The translations under genes were made by a program, and so were the position numbers. From an uncultured Flavobacteriaceae bacterium (GTDB taxonomy: Bacteria; Bacteroidota; Bacteroidia; Flavobacteriales; Flavobacteriaceae), in the NCBI GenBank assembly GCA_938018045.1, contig CALIIP010000192.1, forward strand, positions 1 through 8,066: a stretch of DNA of 8,066 nt, in the 5' to 3' direction. The stretch's first letter is position 1, and the number at the start of each line of letters is the position of its first letter. The notes beneath the pieces were generated by a model that made no database searches, was not told the DNA's origin, and saw nothing but the letters and a program-made list of their open reading frames with translations. Below are positions 5,854 through 8,066 of this stretch, one piece after another.

Positions 5854-6432
5854 TTATGAATAATTATTAAGTTTCTTTTTTAATCTATTTAATTGCATTT
5901 TACTAATCGCTAAGTGAGAAGCAATTTCATTTTGTGTTAGAAAACTTTCTATTTCAGGTATTTTTTCAACTAAATTTTTATAACGTTCTGTTGCATCTAA
6001 AGTTAAAAAATCTATGTTTCTGTTTATGTAAGTAACATATAACTTTTCAATAGCTTTTCTAATGAAGATTGCAACTTCTATATTCTTTTCTGATAATTTA
6101 ATAAATTCCTCATAATTACATTCTAAAATTTCGCAATCTGTGATACATTTAAGATTATATATCGATTTAGTATTCTTTATTAATGCTGAGTAGGATGAGA
6201 ATATTATGTTTTCAGCATAAATTCTTCTAACATAACTTTTGTTTATTGAGGAAGGTATATACGCTTTTACACAACCATTTCTTAAAAAAAAAGTTTTGGT
6301 TGGAATAGTATCAACTTCACATAAAATATCATTTGATTTATAGACTTTATATTCAAATAAATCAGTTAAATCTTTGAGACTTTTTTTTGATAAATGATGT
6401 ATACTAAGAATATAACTTTCTAATAAATTCAT
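5854..6432 (-). CDS. Crp/Fnr-family transcriptional regulator (first of a tandem pair)
   Basis: This 192-residue protein has the same layout as its neighbour. An effector barrel comes first (about 12-115; TFFLRNGCVKAYI), then a dimer helix (about 117-140; IRKAIEKLYVTYINRN), then a helix-turn-helix (about 150-188; TERYKNLVEKIPEIESF, LTQNEIASHLAISKMQLNRL). The best conserved block between the pair is CxTxCxIxExNYxxFIKLS (96-114). No cAMP-binding arginine signature is present in the barrel. Cysteines 38, 54, 96, 100 and 105 are present. It begins 56 bases after the wbqC stop, and that gap holds a Crp-geometry inverted repeat. The protein could form homodimers or heterodimers with its paralogue. 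This family usually answers to redox, nitrogen-oxide or metabolic signals in Bacteroidota, but the signal here cannot be read from the sequence. Confidence 0.85.
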   Translation of the reverse strand: MNLLESYILSIHHLSKKSLKDLTDLFEYKVYKSNDILCEVDTIPTKTFFLRNGCVKAYIPSSINKSYVRRIYAENIIFSSYSALIKNTKSIYNLKCITDCEILECNYEEFIKLSEKNIEVAIFIRKAIEKLYVTYINRNIDFLTLDATERYKNLVEKIPEIESFLTQNEIASHLAISKMQLNRLKKKLNNYS

Positions 6433-6462
6433 AATAGTTGGGCTTTATTATGGTGTTGAATA

Positions 6463-6478
6463 TACAAAAAATGTTGTA
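6463..6478. promoter_or_regulatory. Candidate Crp/Fnr-type operator
   Basis: TACAA-N6-TTGTA is a perfect inverted repeat with five-base arms and a six-base centre, the same 5-6-5 geometry as the classical Crp site (TGTGA-N6-TCACA). It lies 30 bases upstream of the first regulator's start codon, in the only gap between wbqC and the regulator pair. That is where an autoregulatory site would be expected. I see no convincing TAnnTTTG -7 element, so a promoter here is likely but not shown. Confidence 0.35.
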
Positions 6479-6488
6479 AACCAGTAAC

Positions 6489-7094
6489 TTAAAATTTGAT
6501 AAGATTTTTTTTTAAATAAATTTCACTACTAGTTCCTTCCATAAAAAGAAGGTCTAAAATGCTTAAGTTTGATATAAAACCATGCTTATCATTAAAAACT
6601 TGAAAATAAGAATCGAACGCGTAATTTGGTTCTTTTTTTGCGATGGCAAGATTTCTATAATCTTTTATCTTTGGATGAACTTCATAATATTCTGTCTTTG
6701 AATACGTGATTTTACTTTGCAAAGCAGTCATAATAAACTCGTGGCATTTTATGTTGAAATCAAGTAAAAAGGGATGTCCTTGTTTATATAAAGGGCGTAA
6801 ATCATCTTCGTAAAACTCAAAGAATGGTGACGAATTATATGCCGCAGCTAACGATCGAAAATGGTTTCGTTGCCACTGTTCACTATTATCAATTCGAATA
6901 TCTTTAGTTTGTTGTTTTCCTTTGTGAATGATAGGAATGTTGAGTGTAAGTTTACCATTTGCACCATAAATATTACAACGATTTCTGTACGTTTGCTTTT
7001 GAAAATTATCTTCAACTTCAAAAATGAGTTTCTCATTTTTGAAAATAGCGACGTATTGAGAAATAGGAGCGAAGTATGTTGGTAAAAATAGCAC
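6489..7094 (-). CDS. WbqC-family protein
   Basis: This 201-residue protein shows the conserved features of the WbqC-like family. They are an N-terminal PTYFAPISQYVAIF (5-18), the block EDNFQKQTYRNRC and IYGANGKL (28-49), WQRNHFRSLAAAYNSSPFF (74-92) with EFYEDDL (93-99), and YFQVFNDKHGFISNLSILD (163-181). The family is named after an O-antigen cluster gene and its biochemical role is not settled; the conserved Asn/Arg/His/Tyr residues suggest an enzyme. The chosen start is a GTG at 7094 that immediately follows the lepB stop in the same frame. The family motif begins only four residues in, so no later start is plausible and none is possible upstream. Translation probably depends on ribosomes finishing lepB. 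I recall lepB-wbqC adjacency as common in Flavobacteriaceae. Confidence 0.88.
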   Translation of the reverse strand: MLFLPTYFAPISQYVAIFKNEKLIFEVEDNFQKQTYRNRCNIYGANGKLTLNIPIIHKGKQQTKDIRIDNSEQWQRNHFRSLAAAYNSSPFFEFYEDDLRPLYKQGHPFLLDFNIKCHEFIMTALQSKITYSKTEYYEVHPKIKDYRNLAIAKKEPNYAFDSYFQVFNDKHGFISNLSILDLLFMEGTSSEIYLKKNLIKF

Positions 7095-8066
7095 TTACGC
7101 TTTTTTCTTCTTCTTAAAAAAATTGCTGTAAACAATCCAACCAATAAGTAATCCAAATACTAAATAACGGAAAGAAGTTGCTTTTCCTTCTCCATGTACA
7201 GTTGTGAAGAAGCGTTCCCAACGAGGATTTCTAAAAATCCCGCCATCATAACTCATCCAAACAAGTACAGGTTTACCAACAACATGATCAAATGGTACAA
7301 AGCCCCAATAACGTGCGTCTAATGAATTTTGACGATTATCTCCCATCATCCAATAATAATCTTGTTTGAAGGTATAGTTTTTTATTAATTCACCATCAAT
7401 ATATACCTCATCACCATCAAAAGTTACATTTTTGTTGTGTTCATATTCTGAAATTACACGTTTGTAAAAAGGCAATGATTCTTTGTTTAATTCTACTGTT
7501 GCTCCTTTTTTAGGGATGTAAAGCGGACCATAATTATCGCCATTCCAACCCAAACTTGCAACATGAGGGAAAAGATTTTCACCTTGACCTTTTGGAGTAA
7601 TACGCTTAATCATATTTTTCACTTTCGGATTTTTAGCAACTTTTGCGGCATCTTCATCAGTAAGATTTAGGATATAACTACCATTTTGAGTTAAAATAAA
7701 TTGGCCATATTTATTTTTTAAACCTTCTCTAACACCATATCTATTAACTATGACATTTTGACTAATTTTTTGACCTCCAGTATTTACATCAAAATACCAT
7801 TGAGGTTTTGCTCTGTCTGGTAATACAGTTCTCTTTCCGTTTATATGAACATACCCATCAACAATTGAAAGTGAGTCACCAGCAATTCCAACACAGCGTT
7901 TTACTAAATTGGTTTTTTTATCAATAGGTTTATAATAATTTCTGTCTGGCTGAAAATCATTCATGTCAAGCAACGTATCTGCTGGCTGATTAAAAACGAC
8001 AATTTCGTTACGTTTTATTTTCTCAAAGCCAGGAATTCTCATATATGGTAACTGAAGTTTATTCAG
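7095..8066 (-). CDS. lepB: Signal peptidase I (5' partial)
   Basis: Signal peptidase I cleaves signal peptides of exported proteins at the outer face of the inner membrane. The frame is open to the window edge: eight codons (LNKLQLPY) precede the Met at 8042, which is therefore internal. The N-terminal membrane segments and the catalytic serine box lie outside the window. Visible S26 motifs, numbered from that Met, are NEIVVF (12-17), LVKRCVGIAGDSL with the catalytic-base Lys48 (46-58), and MMGDNRQNSLDARYWGFVP (232-250). A large insertion between Lys48 and the GDNR box, typical of the long Bacteroidota form, is present. A C-terminal membrane helix (about 291-309, RYLVFGLLIGWIVYSNFF) ends in a KKKKKA tail. 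It heads the minus-strand block with wbqC directly after it. Confidence 0.95.
   Translation of the reverse strand: MNKLQLPYMRIPGFEKIKRNEIVVFNQPADTLLDMNDFQPDRNYYKPIDKKTNLVKRCVGIAGDSLSIVDGYVHINGKRTVLPDRAKPQWYFDVNTGGQKISQNVIVNRYGVREGLKNKYGQFILTQNGSYILNLTDEDAAKVAKNPKVKNMIKRITPKGQGENLFPHVASLGWNGDNYGPLYIPKKGATVELNKESLPFYKRVISEYEHNKNVTFDGDEVYIDGELIKNYTFKQDYYWMMGDNRQNSLDARYWGFVPFDHVVGKPVLVWMSYDGGIFRNPRWERFFTTVHGEGKATSFRYLVFGLLIGWIVYSNFFKKKKKA

Noticed and set aside
6848..7156. Alternative frames across the wbqC/lepB junction on both strands
   Set aside because: They overlap two recognised genes and encode basic or hydrophobic chains without motifs.
8040..8042. ATG at 8042 as the start of lepB
   Set aside because: The frame stays open for eight more codons to the window edge (LNKLQLPY), these fit the family just before MRIPGF, and the catalytic serine box is missing, so the gene begins outside the window.
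1..8066. CRISPR array, transposon, phage or toxin-antitoxin/defence island
   Set aside because: No spaced direct repeats, transposase, integrase or recognisable defence domain is present; apart from the first 500 bases the genes are housekeeping or regulatory.

Overview
The window looks like chromosomal DNA from a member of the Flavobacteriaceae (Bacteroidota); I cannot fix the genus. The reasons are the very low GC content, A/T-rich leaders without Shine-Dalgarno sequences, a signal peptidase I of the long flavobacterial type followed by a WbqC-family gene, a 60-residue membrane protein directly before ettA, and Crp/Fnr-like regulators with the short C-terminal helix-turn-helix common in Bacteroidota. 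I see no rRNA, tRNA, CRISPR array, transposase, integrase or attachment site.

Left part, plus strand (1-926): the tail of an unidentified protein cut by the window edge, a doubtful 26-codon frame, an 87-residue acidic protein of unknown function, and a VOC-superfamily (glyoxalase/dioxygenase fold) protein whose start codon overlaps the stop of the acidic gene by one base. This is the least familiar and most A/T-rich part of the window.

Middle part, plus strand (927-5100): after a 91-base gap holding a probable promoter and a perfect operator-like dyad comes fadH (2,4-dienoyl-CoA reductase, used in beta-oxidation of unsaturated fatty acids). Next are a two-helix small membrane protein and ettA (ABC-F translation factor). 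A decamer, AACRACTAAC, lies just ahead of all three start codons. The block ends at a strong hairpin with 18-bp arms, A-rich on one side and T-rich on the other, which could terminate transcription from both directions.

Right part, minus strand (5280-8066), convergent with ettA: lepB (its 5' end lies beyond the window), then wbqC starting at a GTG that directly abuts the lepB stop in the same frame. Then, after 56 bases, comes a tandem pair of diverged Crp/Fnr-like regulators separated by one base. A Crp-geometry inverted repeat sits in the 56-base gap and may be an autoregulatory site.

Most of the window is housekeeping (lipid catabolism, translation, protein secretion). I did not find a clear new defence or mobile system. 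The items most worth following up are the paired regulators with shared cysteines and their candidate operator, the dyad in front of fadH, the in-frame lepB/wbqC junction, and the unknown acidic gene coupled to the VOC gene.
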